From positions 62,001-126,000 of the forward strand of contig NZ_DAIRVK010000005.1 in the NCBI RefSeq assembly GCF_036802865.1: 64,000 nt of DNA, written 5' to 3'. Source of the DNA: Sulfurospirillum sp036802865 (GTDB lineage Bacteria > Campylobacterota > Campylobacteria > Campylobacterales > Sulfurospirillaceae). A model generated the notes under the pieces. The model ran no database searches. It saw only the letters and a list, made by a program, of their open reading frames with translations, and had not been told where the DNA came from. Below, piece by piece: positions 54,074-62,662 of the stretch (the stretch's first letter is position 1; every line of letters starts with the position of its first letter). The position numbers and the translations under genes were made by a program.

Positions 54074-56169
54074 ACGAACTTATTATCGCCCTTGTGGGGC
54101 AGCCCAATGTTGGTAAAAGCATGCTCATCAACTCTATTGCCGATGCACGCCTTAAAGTAGGCAACTTCTCAGGTGTCACGGTTGAAAAAGCGGAAGTGCG
54201 TTTTATGGCGCAAGATCGTTCTATCAAAATCGTGGATTTACCCGGAACTTACTCACTCAATGACTACACGCAAGATGAGCGTGTTACCAAAGAGTTTTTG
54301 GAAAATGAACCGTACGATCTTATCATCAATGTTGTTGATGCGACCAATTTGGAACGCAATTTATACCTCACAACACAACTTTTAGAGCTTGATAAAAAGA
54401 TGATCGTAGCGCTTAATATGATGGATGAAGCCCATAAAGAGGGCATTATTATAGACCATGAATTGCTAAGCTCTATTTTAGGTGTACCTTGTGTGAAGGT
54501 CTCTGCGGCAACCAAGAAAGGCATCGGTAAGCTTCTCAATCGCACCATTGATATCTCAAACTTTCCCCATGAAAAATCAAAACTTATTTACAGTGATGTG
54601 GTAGAAGAAGAGGTCGAAAAGCTCTCTTTCTTTTTGAGACAAAAACGCTATAAAACAGAACTTCCTTATCGTGATGTGGTGCTAAAACTCTTGCAGGAAA
54701 ACCCAAAAATTTACCACAAAATGCACGATGAGCCTATTTGGCTTGAATTTTCACCGCTTTTGAAAGAGGCGTTGGAGCATTTGTATTTGCACCATGAAAC
54801 GAAAGATGTTGGCGAAATTTTTGCAGAAGAGCGAGCTTCATTTGCAAAAGGTGCGGTGATGGAAGCGGTTATCTCTAAAAAGAGCGTGTCTCAAAATGTG
54901 ACTGAAAAGATCGATAGACTTCTGATCCATCAAATTTTTGGCATTCCTATTTTTATTTTTTTGATGTGGGCTTTGTTTCAACTGACCTTTAAGCTGGGTT
55001 CCATTCCGATGGATTGGATCGATGCCTTTTTTGTTTCGCTTGGCAATTATGCTAAAACGATTTTTGGCGATGGCGAACTAGGCTCGATGATCGCCGATGG
55101 CGCTATTTCAGGTGTTGGTGCAGTGGTAATGTTTCTTCCTAACATCGTCATTCTCTTTTTTGGCATAGCCCTTTTAGAAACGACAGGATATATGGCGAGA
55201 GTTGCATTTTTACTCGATGGCTTTTTCCACCGCTTTGGGTTGCATGGCAAAAGCTTCATTCCCCTTGTGACGGGTTTTGGTTGTTCTGTTCCTGCGTATA
55301 TGAGCGCACGAACCCTTAAAAACGACAAAGACAGGCTTATCACACTTTTTATCATTGGGTTTATGAGCTGTGGTGCGAAACTTCCTGTGTACGTTCTTTT
55401 TGCAGGGGCTTTCTTTAGCCAACAAAATGCGGGCAATGTCCTTTTTATTATCTACATTGCAGGGGCATTTATAGGGCTTATTGCAGCGAAATTCTTGAAA
55501 GTGTTTGTCTTTAAAGGTGTAGATGAGCCTTTTGTTATGGAGATGCCAAAGTATCGTTTGCCTTCACTAAGGCTCATTTGGCATACGGTTGCAACAAAGG
55601 CGATTATGTATCTTAAAAAAGCGGGTACGTTTATTTTGGGTGCGTCATTGCTCATCTGGTTTGCAAGTAATTACCCTAAGCATCTTGATATTGAAGAAGC
55701 GTATGCCCAAAAAATAGAGCTTGTTCAAAATGCCGAAGAGAAAACGGTACTTGAAAATGAGAAAGCTCAACTGCTTTTAGAGAAGAGTTTTTTAGGGATG
55801 ATTGGCAAATCAACCGATGTTTTATTTACACCGATTGGCTTTGACTGGAAAATGACGATAGCCCTAGAATCGGGCTTGGCTGCTAAAGAAGTTGTGGTCT
55901 CTACACTGGGTGTTTTATACGCACTTGGCTCAGAGGTGGATGAGGGCAATGAGAGTCTTATAGGGGTACTTCGCCAGCAAATTCCTTTTGCATCTTCGGT
56001 TTCGTTTATTATCTTTGTGATGTTTTATTTGCCGTGTATGGCGGCAAGCATTGTTTTTACAAAAGAGAGTGGAAGTTATAAGTATCTTTTTTATCTCTTT
56101 ATTTTTACGACGGTGATTGCGTGGGGACTCTCTTTTATAGGGTATCGCGTGGCGTTGCTTTTAGGGTAA
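54070..56169 (+). CDS. feoB: Ferrous iron transport protein B
   Basis: Inner-membrane Fe(II) importer, 699 residues. The N-terminal G domain shows GQPNVGKSM (G1), DLPGTYSL (G3), LNMMDEA (G4) and SAATKKG (G5). The C-terminal membrane part has the conserved Cys in GFGCSVPAYMSAR near 405 and the second gate SGLAAKEVVVSTLGVLY near 600. Full length. In C. jejuni the neighbouring genes form an uninterrupted aguB-CDF-aguA order; here feoAB lies between. Confidence 0.96.
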   Translation: MNELIIALVGQPNVGKSMLINSIADARLKVGNFSGVTVEKAEVRFMAQDRSIKIVDLPGTYSLNDYTQDERVTKEFLENEPYDLIINVVDATNLERNLYLTTQLLELDKKMIVALNMMDEAHKEGIIIDHELLSSILGVPCVKVSAATKKGIGKLLNRTIDISNFPHEKSKLIYSDVVEEEVEKLSFFLRQKRYKTELPYRDVVLKLLQENPKIYHKMHDEPIWLEFSPLLKEALEHLYLHHETKDVGEIFAEERASFAKGAVMEAVISKKSVSQNVTEKIDRLLIHQIFGIPIFIFLMWALFQLTFKLGSIPMDWIDAFFVSLGNYAKTIFGDGELGSMIADGAISGVGAVVMFLPNIVILFFGIALLETTGYMARVAFLLDGFFHRFGLHGKSFIPLVTGFGCSVPAYMSARTLKNDKDRLITLFIIGFMSCGAKLPVYVLFAGAFFSQQNAGNVLFIIYIAGAFIGLIAAKFLKVFVFKGVDEPFVMEMPKYRLPSLRLIWHTVATKAIMYLKKAGTFILGASLLIWFASNYPKHLDIEEAYAQKIELVQNAEEKTVLENEKAQLLLEKSFLGMIGKSTDVLFTPIGFDWKMTIALESGLAAKEVVVSTLGVLYALGSEVDEGNESLIGVLRQQIPFASSVSFIIFVMFYLPCMAASIVFTKESGSYKYLFYLFIFTTVIAWGLSFIGYRVALLLG

Positions 56170-56230
56170 ATGCGCGGGCTTCTCGCTTAAGGAATCACCG
56201 CGTTAGCGTAGTCTTTCACAGAAACTTCGT

Positions 56231-56278
56231 TTTGGAGCTTTGCTCCAAAGGCGTGTAAAGCGTTCTTTCGAGTTTGCA
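56231..56278. repeat. Two intergenic hairpins between feoB and the CDF gene
   Basis: TTTGGAGC-TTT-GCTCCAAA (56231-56249) is a perfect 8-bp stem with a TTT loop, built like the hairpin at 62605-62625. A second stem, GCGTTCTT ... AAGAACGC, follows within about 30 bases. They may end the convergent feoB and CDF transcripts. Confidence 0.55.
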
Positions 56279-56290
56279 AGAACGCTAAGG

Positions 56291-57190
56291 CTAATCCATC
56301 TTCTTGGCTGTTTTATCGTTCATTTCTGAGTCATCGTACGGGTCTAGGTGTGCATTGATAACCCACTCTCCATCGGGAATCAGCTCTTTGATGCTTTCTT
56401 CAATGCGATCTCCTGCATGATGCGCTCGCATTAGTGAAATTCCAGGACTAAAAACCAAATGCACATCGACAAAGTTCGTATTGGCAGATTTGCGGGTTTT
56501 AAGGTAGTGAAAATCGCTAATCTCTTTTTCCCCAATAATGATGTTTTTAATACTCTCAACAATCTCTTCATCGAGCGATGCATCCAGTAAAATATAAACA
56601 CCATCACGGATAATCTCATAAGCAGAGTGGATGATATAGATGGAAATAACCACACCCATAATGGAGTCGATCATCTCAAATCCAGTGACTTGAATAAGCA
56701 CCAAAGAGATAAGGATAGCACCATTGCTCAAAACGTCTGTTTTGTAGTGCAGGGCGTCTGATTTGACGACCATGCTATGCGTTTTTTTAGCGACATAATT
56801 CAAAAAGAGCACCAAAGCAATGGTAATCACCAATGAAACCAACATAACAATGACAGAGTAGCCCAAAAACTCGATAGGCTCTTGGTTGATCGCTTTTTTG
56901 ATAGAGGTGTAGAAGATAAAAAGACCTGAAACGGTAATGACCGTTCCTTCGATAACTCCTGCTAATGCTTCGATTTTACCTTTGCCATAATTGAACTTTT
57001 TGTTGGCAGGTTGTTCTGCTTTTGTGATGGCAAAGTAGTTAAAGGCAGAGACAATTAAGTCTAAAACAGAGTCAATGGCAGAGGCTAAAACGGCAACAGA
57101 ACCACTCATGATACCAATAAAAAGTTTGATAACAATCAGTAAAGTAGCTGTTGCACTCGATACAACGGTCGCTTTTTTTTGTAAAGTCAT
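56291..57190 (-). CDS. Cation diffusion facilitator (CDF) family transporter
   Basis: 299 residues with six predicted helices. Metal sites: AIDSVLDLIVSAFN near 40 (DxxxD on helix 2) and SDALHYKTDVLSNG near 142 (HxxxD on helix 5); a cytoplasmic C-terminal domain carries VDVHLVFSPGIS and ending HLDP. FieF/YiiP-type exporters move Zn, Fe or other divalent metals out of the cell. It touches aguA by one base. The same gene lies next to aguA in C. jejuni. Its proximity to feoB could mean iron efflux, but that is speculation. Confidence 0.92.
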   Translation of the reverse strand: MTLQKKATVVSSATATLLIVIKLFIGIMSGSVAVLASAIDSVLDLIVSAFNYFAITKAEQPANKKFNYGKGKIEALAGVIEGTVITVSGLFIFYTSIKKAINQEPIEFLGYSVIVMLVSLVITIALVLFLNYVAKKTHSMVVKSDALHYKTDVLSNGAILISLVLIQVTGFEMIDSIMGVVISIYIIHSAYEIIRDGVYILLDASLDEEIVESIKNIIIGEKEISDFHYLKTRKSANTNFVDVHLVFSPGISLMRAHHAGDRIEESIKELIPDGEWVINAHLDPYDDSEMNDKTAKKMD

Positions 57191-58182
57191 TAGGCGTTAT
57201 CTCTCTCTTTATAAATGTTCATCGAAGCACAGTGAAGGCTTCCGTGCTCTCTGATGAGAATGGATGACTCTATGCCCACAATTTCTCGCTCAGGAAAACA
57301 GCGCTCGAAAATAGCTAAAACTTCTTTATCGTAAGCATCAGAGTAGGTTGGTACAAGTACGGCGTTATTGATAAGTACAAAGTTCATGTACGTTGCTGGA
57401 ATACGGTGGTTGTTGAAGTATTTAGCCGATGGTAAAGGCAGTGGAAGCAGGTGAAATTCTGTTTTTTGAAGCTCTTTTTCCATTTTACGAAGCTCTTTAT
57501 AGTGCTCGTCTTCTTTGTCGTAGCATTTCACATAGGCGATGGTGTTTTTGTTGATAAAGCGTGCTAATGTATCGATATGTGAATCAGTGTCATCGCCCAT
57601 AAGTGCGCCATGCTCAAGCACGATAAGCTCTTTAAGTCCAAAAAGCTCTTGAAGCGTTTTTTTGATTTTCTTTTTAGAAAGATGTGCGTTCCGGTTTTGT
57701 TCATACAGACAATACGCTGTGCTTAGCATAACGCCATGACCATTACTGTCGATACTTCCGCCTTCCAGTACAAAGTCAAGGCTTTTGAGTTTGCCTTCCA
57801 AATAACCCTCTTCAAAGAGCTGCTGTGTGATGCTGTTGTCAAGATTGGCTTCAAATTTGTTTCCCCATGCGTTGAAGATGAAGTCATAGGTACGGCGTTT
57901 ATGGTTTTTATAGATGTTGATGCCACCAAAATCGCGAATCCATGTGTCATTTGTAGGCATTTGGATCAGCTCGATGTTTTGCAAGTTTGGCAAAAAGTTG
58001 GCAAGTGTTTTTTTGTCTTCACAGACCACAAGGCATTTTTGAAAACGTGCAATGGTCGAAATAAATGTAAGATATGTCTTGTGAATTTCCTCAATGGAGT
58101 GTGCCCAGTCACTATTTTTGGGTGGGAAAACGACGATAAGTGCTTCTTGTTCTTCCCATTCGGCTGGTATTCTGATTTTCAT
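57190..58182 (-). CDS. aguA: Agmatine deiminase
   Basis: Guanidinium-hydrolase converting agmatine to N-carbamoylputrescine. Key parts: NDTWIRDFGGI near 80, LEGGSIDSNGHG near 142, MGDDTDSHIDTLARF near 197 with the catalytic His/Asp, and GSLHCASMNIY near 315 with the nucleophilic Cys. 330 residues. ATG 58182 has GGAG eight bases upstream; the ATG at 58194 lies before that site and is less likely. With aguB it completes putrescine synthesis from agmatine. Confidence 0.95.
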   Translation of the reverse strand: MKIRIPAEWEEQEALIVVFPPKNSDWAHSIEEIHKTYLTFISTIARFQKCLVVCEDKKTLANFLPNLQNIELIQMPTNDTWIRDFGGINIYKNHKRRTYDFIFNAWGNKFEANLDNSITQQLFEEGYLEGKLKSLDFVLEGGSIDSNGHGVMLSTAYCLYEQNRNAHLSKKKIKKTLQELFGLKELIVLEHGALMGDDTDSHIDTLARFINKNTIAYVKCYDKEDEHYKELRKMEKELQKTEFHLLPLPLPSAKYFNNHRIPATYMNFVLINNAVLVPTYSDAYDKEVLAIFERCFPEREIVGIESSILIREHGSLHCASMNIYKERDNA

Positions 58183-58302
58183 GTGTAACTCCATGTAGCG
58201 TGTATTGAAAGTAAATTATACCAAAAATGAGATCTCATCTCTGTTTTTGGGTGGAAAGAGGGTAAAATAGCCACCATGCGCATTTACATGTAAAGGATAT
58301 TT

Positions 58303-59775
58303 TTGCTACAAAAGACGAAAGATAACAAAAGTATTAACCAGATTAATTTTATGGCAATTCTTTTTGCGGGTCTTTTTGCCTTTATATCGGCATGTTTAGT
58401 GATCGTCAATGAGTATTTAGAGTTTCAAAAAGAGATTAAAGTACTTGAAGCAAACTATATTCAGATGCAAGAAAAAAGTGCCGCTTCTCAATTAACCCTT
58501 CTTTTTAACATTACCGAATACCGCTTTACGCAGAGTAAAAGCTTGCCGAAAGAGGAAATTTATCAAAAACTCAAAGAAGACATTGGTGCGTTGATGTCGC
58601 ATACGGAAGAGCAAAATTATGTCTTTTTACAGAAAAATTCAGGTGAGATGCTTTACCGCTCTTCTGCCTTTAGTGTGGAAGAGACAAGTAAAGATATCGT
58701 AGTGACAAAACTGTATGAACCGTTGGGATTGATACTGGGTAGTGGTGTTAGTACCCACAATATAGAAGATGTATTGGAGCAAAGGAAGAAAGACTACCAA
58801 GATAAAATCATCAATTTTGTCCTTAAAATTTATATGCTAACACTCTTTTTATATCTGATCAGTACGATTGAATACCGTTATGTCAGCGACATTATGAAAC
58901 GTGAAATACGTTTTATTGCCTATTCATTCAAAAAAGCTTCTTCGAGTTATGAGTTTATCGATATGGAAAAGATCAAGTTTCAAGAGTTTCAAGAGATAGT
59001 AACCCATGCTAATGTGATGATTGAGGAGATTAAAAGTAAAAACAGTGCGCTTATTGAACTCAATAGCAATCTTGAGCTAATCGTCGAGCAAAAAACGGAA
59101 GAGTTAAAACGCTCTGTTGCGTTTACCCAAGAGTTACTTGAACAACAAGATCGTTTTATCAAAAATGCCATTCATGAGATCAATACGCCACTTTCCATTA
59201 TTTTAATGAACATTGATCTTTATAATCTAAAATATGAGAAAAATCCTTACTTGCTTAAAATTGAAGCCGCCGTCAAAGTGCTTGATAATATCTATGAAGA
59301 TTTGGCGTATGTTGTGAAAAAAGACAGAGTTGTGTACGAAAAAGCGATGATTGATTTTTCCAAGTTTTTAACAGAGAGGGTAGAGTACTTTGAAGATGTT
59401 GCCGAGGGCAATAAACTGCACATCATCACGGACATAACACGCGATCTGTTTATTGTTTTTAATGAGATAGAACTTCAACGCATTTGCGATAATAATCTTT
59501 CCAATGCCATTAAGTACAGTTATGAAAAACAGCCTTTGCGTGTAAAGCTTTATGCAGAGCAAGAGAGTGTGATTTTTGAAGTGCAAAATTCTGGCGAGAA
59601 GATTAAAATGCCTGACCAGCTTTTTGATCGTTACTACCGGGAAGATGAAGCGCGTGGTGGGTTTGGCTTGGGGCTTAACATCGTAAAAGAGATTTGTGAT
59701 GCCAATGCTGTGGCTATTAGCGTTCTCTCAGATGAGTCAAAAACACTTTTTCGCTACCGCTTTACGAAAGGATAA
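58303..59775 (+). CDS. Sensor histidine kinase
   Basis: 490 residues: membrane helices near 15-35 and 165-185 flank a periplasmic sensor region of about 130 residues with no family I recognise. A coiled coil (about 240-275) leads to the phospho-acceptor box AIHEINTPLSIILMN (His near 288), then the ATPase domain with CDNNLSNAIKYS (N box) and GGFGLGLNIVKEI (G box). TTG start with AAAGGA upstream. A TTACATGTAA palindrome lies at 58284-58293, just before it. Partner regulator follows by three bases. Confidence 0.92.
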   Translation: MLQKTKDNKSINQINFMAILFAGLFAFISACLVIVNEYLEFQKEIKVLEANYIQMQEKSAASQLTLLFNITEYRFTQSKSLPKEEIYQKLKEDIGALMSHTEEQNYVFLQKNSGEMLYRSSAFSVEETSKDIVVTKLYEPLGLILGSGVSTHNIEDVLEQRKKDYQDKIINFVLKIYMLTLFLYLISTIEYRYVSDIMKREIRFIAYSFKKASSSYEFIDMEKIKFQEFQEIVTHANVMIEEIKSKNSALIELNSNLELIVEQKTEELKRSVAFTQELLEQQDRFIKNAIHEINTPLSIILMNIDLYNLKYEKNPYLLKIEAAVKVLDNIYEDLAYVVKKDRVVYEKAMIDFSKFLTERVEYFEDVAEGNKLHIITDITRDLFIVFNEIELQRICDNNLSNAIKYSYEKQPLRVKLYAEQESVIFEVQNSGEKIKMPDQLFDRYYREDEARGGFGLGLNIVKEICDANAVAISVLSDESKTLFRYRFTKG

Positions 59776-59778
59776 TGT

Positions 59779-60456
59779 ATGAAAATTTTATTGTTGGAAG
59801 ATGAGCTGATGCTTCGAAGTTCTATTGAAGAGTACTTGGAAGCACTTGGTCATAAAGTCATTGCGTATGGAAATGGCGAAGCGGCATATGAAGCAATCAA
59901 AAAGGATGTGTTTGATCTTTTGCTATTAGACATTAATGTTCCTAAACTCAATGGGCTGAGTTTACTTAAAGCCCTGAATGAAATAGAACATGCTTTTCCG
60001 ACCATCTTCATCAGTGCAAACGTGGACATTGATGATATTACGCGTGCGTTTGAACTTGGAGCGTCAGACTATCTCAAAAAGCCATTTCATCTTAAAGAAC
60101 TGGGACTTCGCATCGACAAAATTAAAAAAGAGTATGAGATCAAAAAACTTCAACATATCATTTTAAGTGCAAAATATGTCTTCTCAAATGAAGAACAAAT
60201 GCTCTTTTATAACAACAATGTTCAAGTGCTTACCAAGAAACAGTTACAAATAGTTACAATTCTTTGTGAGAACATTGGCGTCGTTGTTGACTTTGAAAAA
60301 TTCCGAAGTTATGTGTGGAACGATGAACCCATCGACAATGCCTCAATTAGGGCTGAAATCAGCCGTTTTCGCAAGCTTCTTAAGGAAGATTTTATCATCA
60401 ATCTTAAAGGTGTTGGGTATAAAATTGAAAAGTATTTCCCTGAGAAAAACCGCTAA
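59779..60456 (+). CDS. OmpR-family response regulator
   Basis: 225 residues. The receiver domain has the acidic pair ED at 7-8, phospho-acceptor Asp in LLLLDINVPKLNG near 52, and Lys in YLKKPFH near 102. The C-terminal winged helix (about 145-220) carries KKQLQIVTILCEN and SIRAEISRFRKLL, ending KGVGYKIE. Its likely target is the tandem 11-base repeat just downstream at 60515-60536, upstream of the acetate genes. Confidence 0.93.
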   Translation: MKILLLEDELMLRSSIEEYLEALGHKVIAYGNGEAAYEAIKKDVFDLLLLDINVPKLNGLSLLKALNEIEHAFPTIFISANVDIDDITRAFELGASDYLKKPFHLKELGLRIDKIKKEYEIKKLQHIILSAKYVFSNEEQMLFYNNNVQVLTKKQLQIVTILCENIGVVVDFEKFRSYVWNDEPIDNASIRAEISRFRKLLKEDFIINLKGVGYKIEKYFPEKNR

Positions 60457-60514
60457 AAGTTACAATTTTACTCATATTATTTAAAAAAAATCCTCCATTT
60501 TCTTCAAACCTTAA

Positions 60515-60549
60515 AATGCTACGGTAATGCTACGTTACTTCTTTACAAT
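60515..60549 (+). promoter_or_regulatory. Tandem 11-bp direct repeat and -10 box upstream of the acetate uptake genes
   Basis: AATGCTACGGT (60515-60525) is immediately followed by AATGCTACGTT (60526-60536): ten of eleven bases agree and the period is exactly one helical turn, as in PhoB/OmpR-type sites. TACAAT at 60544-60549 fits a -10 box, placing the repeats over the -35 region. The gene for an OmpR-family regulator ends 58 bases upstream. Confidence 0.6.
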
Positions 60550-60586
60550 GTCCTCATAGCTACCACATCACATTGAAGGAGCATTT

Positions 60587-60901
60587 ATGAGTCAGAACAT
60601 CTACGACAGAGTACAGGCCAATCCAAAATTCGCCGAACTCGTAAAAAAAAGAAGTAGTTTTGCGTGGAAACTAGCCATCGTTATGCTGGTTGTTTACTAT
60701 TCTTTCATCCTTGTAATTGCTTTTTCCCCTGCAACATTTGCAGTGAAACTTGGAGAAGGTGTTACCACACTTGGTATGCCAATAGGACTTGGCGTTATTA
60801 TTATCGCGTTTGTTCTTACGGGTATTTATACGCAAAGAGCCAATGGCGAATTTGATGACTTAACCAATCAAATCAAAGAAGAAGCAAGGGGTGAGAAATG
60901 A
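60587..60901 (+). CDS. DUF485 membrane protein (YjcH-like)
   Basis: 104 residues with two membrane helices (about 27-48 and 62-82) and the family motif near FAELVKKRSSFAWKL. DUF485 genes nearly always precede actP; the role may be in stability or activity of the symporter. AAGGAG precedes the ATG and its stop overlaps the next start (ATGA). Confidence 0.92.
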   Translation: MSQNIYDRVQANPKFAELVKKRSSFAWKLAIVMLVVYYSFILVIAFSPATFAVKLGEGVTTLGMPIGLGVIIIAFVLTGIYTQRANGEFDDLTNQIKEEARGEK

Positions 60902-62538
60902 AATGGGGCTTGTTACTTTTAACACTTTCAAATTTTTTGTGGGCAGCGGATGCTCAATTTAGTGGTAAGAGAGATTTAAATGTCTCTGCGATTATCATGT
61001 TTGTCATTTTTGTTCTTGCGACATTAGGTATTACCTATTGGGCGGCAAGAAGAACGAAAACAGCGAAAGATTTTTACACCGCTGGCGGAGGCATTACTGG
61101 GTTTCAAAATGGTTTAGCAATTGCGGGCGATTATATGTCAGCAGCATCATTCCTTGGTATTTCAGGACTGGTTTATCTTAAAGGATTTGATGGACTTATT
61201 TATTCCATCGGCTTCTTAGTTGGCTGGCCAATCATCCTTTTCTTGGTGGCAGAACAACTTAGAAACTTGGGTAAATATACCTTCTCCGACGTTGCATCGT
61301 ACCGTTTGCAACAAACACCAATTCGTGTGCTTGCCGCACTTGGTTCATTGGCAACTGTAGCACTCTATTTGATTGCTCAAATGGTAGGTGCTGGTCAACT
61401 TATCCAGATTCTTTTCGGTCTTGATTATGAGTATGCGGTTATTATGGTTGGTATTTTGATGATTCTTTATGTTACTTTTGGTGGCATGTTGGCAACAACA
61501 TGGGTACAGATTATCAAAGCGGTATTATTGCTCTCCGGTGCATCTTTTATGGCTATTATGATTATGTACAAAGTGGGCTTTAGCTTTGAATCACTCTTTG
61601 CACAAGCTGTTGCAGCGAAGAAAACTGCATCGATTATGGCACCAGGGGGACTTGTAAGTGACCCAATTTCGGCGATCAGCTTAGGAATTGCCTTGATGTT
61701 TGGAACCGCGGGTCTTCCACATATCTTGATGCGTTTCTTTACGGTAAGTGATGCTAAAGAAGCTCGAAAATCTGTATTCTTTGCAACTGGCTTCATCGGT
61801 TACTTTTATATTTTAACTTTCATCATAGGTTTTGGTGCTATCGTATTATTAACGAATGATCCAACGTATCTTGACCCAGTCAAAGGTGGCATCATCGGTG
61901 GTGGTAACATGTCTGCGATTCATACAGCGCATGCGATTGGTGGAAACTTATTCCTAGGATTTATCTCAGCAGTTGCTTTCGCAACGATTTTAGCGGTTGT
62001 CTCAGGTCTTACACTTGCAGGTGCGAGTGCGGTCAGTCATGATCTTTATGCAAATGTTTTTGCACGAGGTCGAGTGGACGAAATGACAGAAATGAGAGTT
62101 TCTAAGTACTCTACGATTGCTCTTGGTATCGTAGCGATTATTTTAGGCATTGCGTTTGAAAAGCAAAATATCGCGTTCATGGTAGGACTTGCGTTTGCAA
62201 TTGCAGCAAGTGCTAACTTCCCGATTCTTTTCCTCTCAATGTTCTGGAGAAAGCTTACAACAAAAGGTGCCGTCTGGGGTGGTAGTTTAGGGCTTATAAC
62301 AGCGATTGTGTTGGTAATTTTGAGTAAGGCGGTTTGGGTTGATGTTTTAGGCTATAAAACAGCGATCTATGCTTACGGTAATCCAGCGATTTTCTCTATG
62401 GCAGTTGCTTTTATCGGAATTTGGTTCTTCTCTATTATCGATAAAAGTGAAAATGCAGCCAAAGAGATAGCGGCATATGATCATCAGTATATCAGAAGCC
62501 AAACAGGGATTGGAGCAGAGGGCGCTTCAAGCCACTAA
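60898..62538 (+). CDS. actP: Cation/acetate symporter
   Basis: 546 residues, sodium:solute symporter family with about 13 membrane helices and an N-terminal signal-like segment (LLLLTLSNFLWAADA). Marks include FYTAGGGITGFQNGLAIAGDYMSAASFLGI near 60-90 and GTAGLPHILMRFFTV near 265. It imports acetate or related short acids (possibly also propionate or pyruvate). DUF485 upstream and acs downstream make acetate the best guess. Confidence 0.93.
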   Translation: MKWGLLLLTLSNFLWAADAQFSGKRDLNVSAIIMFVIFVLATLGITYWAARRTKTAKDFYTAGGGITGFQNGLAIAGDYMSAASFLGISGLVYLKGFDGLIYSIGFLVGWPIILFLVAEQLRNLGKYTFSDVASYRLQQTPIRVLAALGSLATVALYLIAQMVGAGQLIQILFGLDYEYAVIMVGILMILYVTFGGMLATTWVQIIKAVLLLSGASFMAIMIMYKVGFSFESLFAQAVAAKKTASIMAPGGLVSDPISAISLGIALMFGTAGLPHILMRFFTVSDAKEARKSVFFATGFIGYFYILTFIIGFGAIVLLTNDPTYLDPVKGGIIGGGNMSAIHTAHAIGGNLFLGFISAVAFATILAVVSGLTLAGASAVSHDLYANVFARGRVDEMTEMRVSKYSTIALGIVAIILGIAFEKQNIAFMVGLAFAIAASANFPILFLSMFWRKLTTKGAVWGGSLGLITAIVLVILSKAVWVDVLGYKTAIYAYGNPAIFSMAVAFIGIWFFSIIDKSENAAKEIAAYDHQYIRSQTGIGAEGASSH

Positions 62539-62561
62539 AAATACAGTTATAAACTAAATCT

Positions 62562-62625
62562 CTGCCTCGTAAGAGGCAAGCTTTAGTGCATAGTGCAACG
62601 TAGGCTTTTGGGCTTTGCCCAAAAG
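62562..62625. repeat. Intergenic hairpin repeats between actP and acs
   Basis: CTGCCTCGTAAGAGGCAAGC at 62562-62581 matches 19 of 20 bases of 47036-47055. A second hairpin, CTTTTGGGC-TTT-GCCCAAAAG (62605-62625), shares the GC-TTT-GC core with 56231-56249. They may attenuate transcription between actP and acs. Confidence 0.65.
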
Positions 62626-62662
62626 ACGTTATAAAATAATTTTATGAAAAAGGATCGTAACG

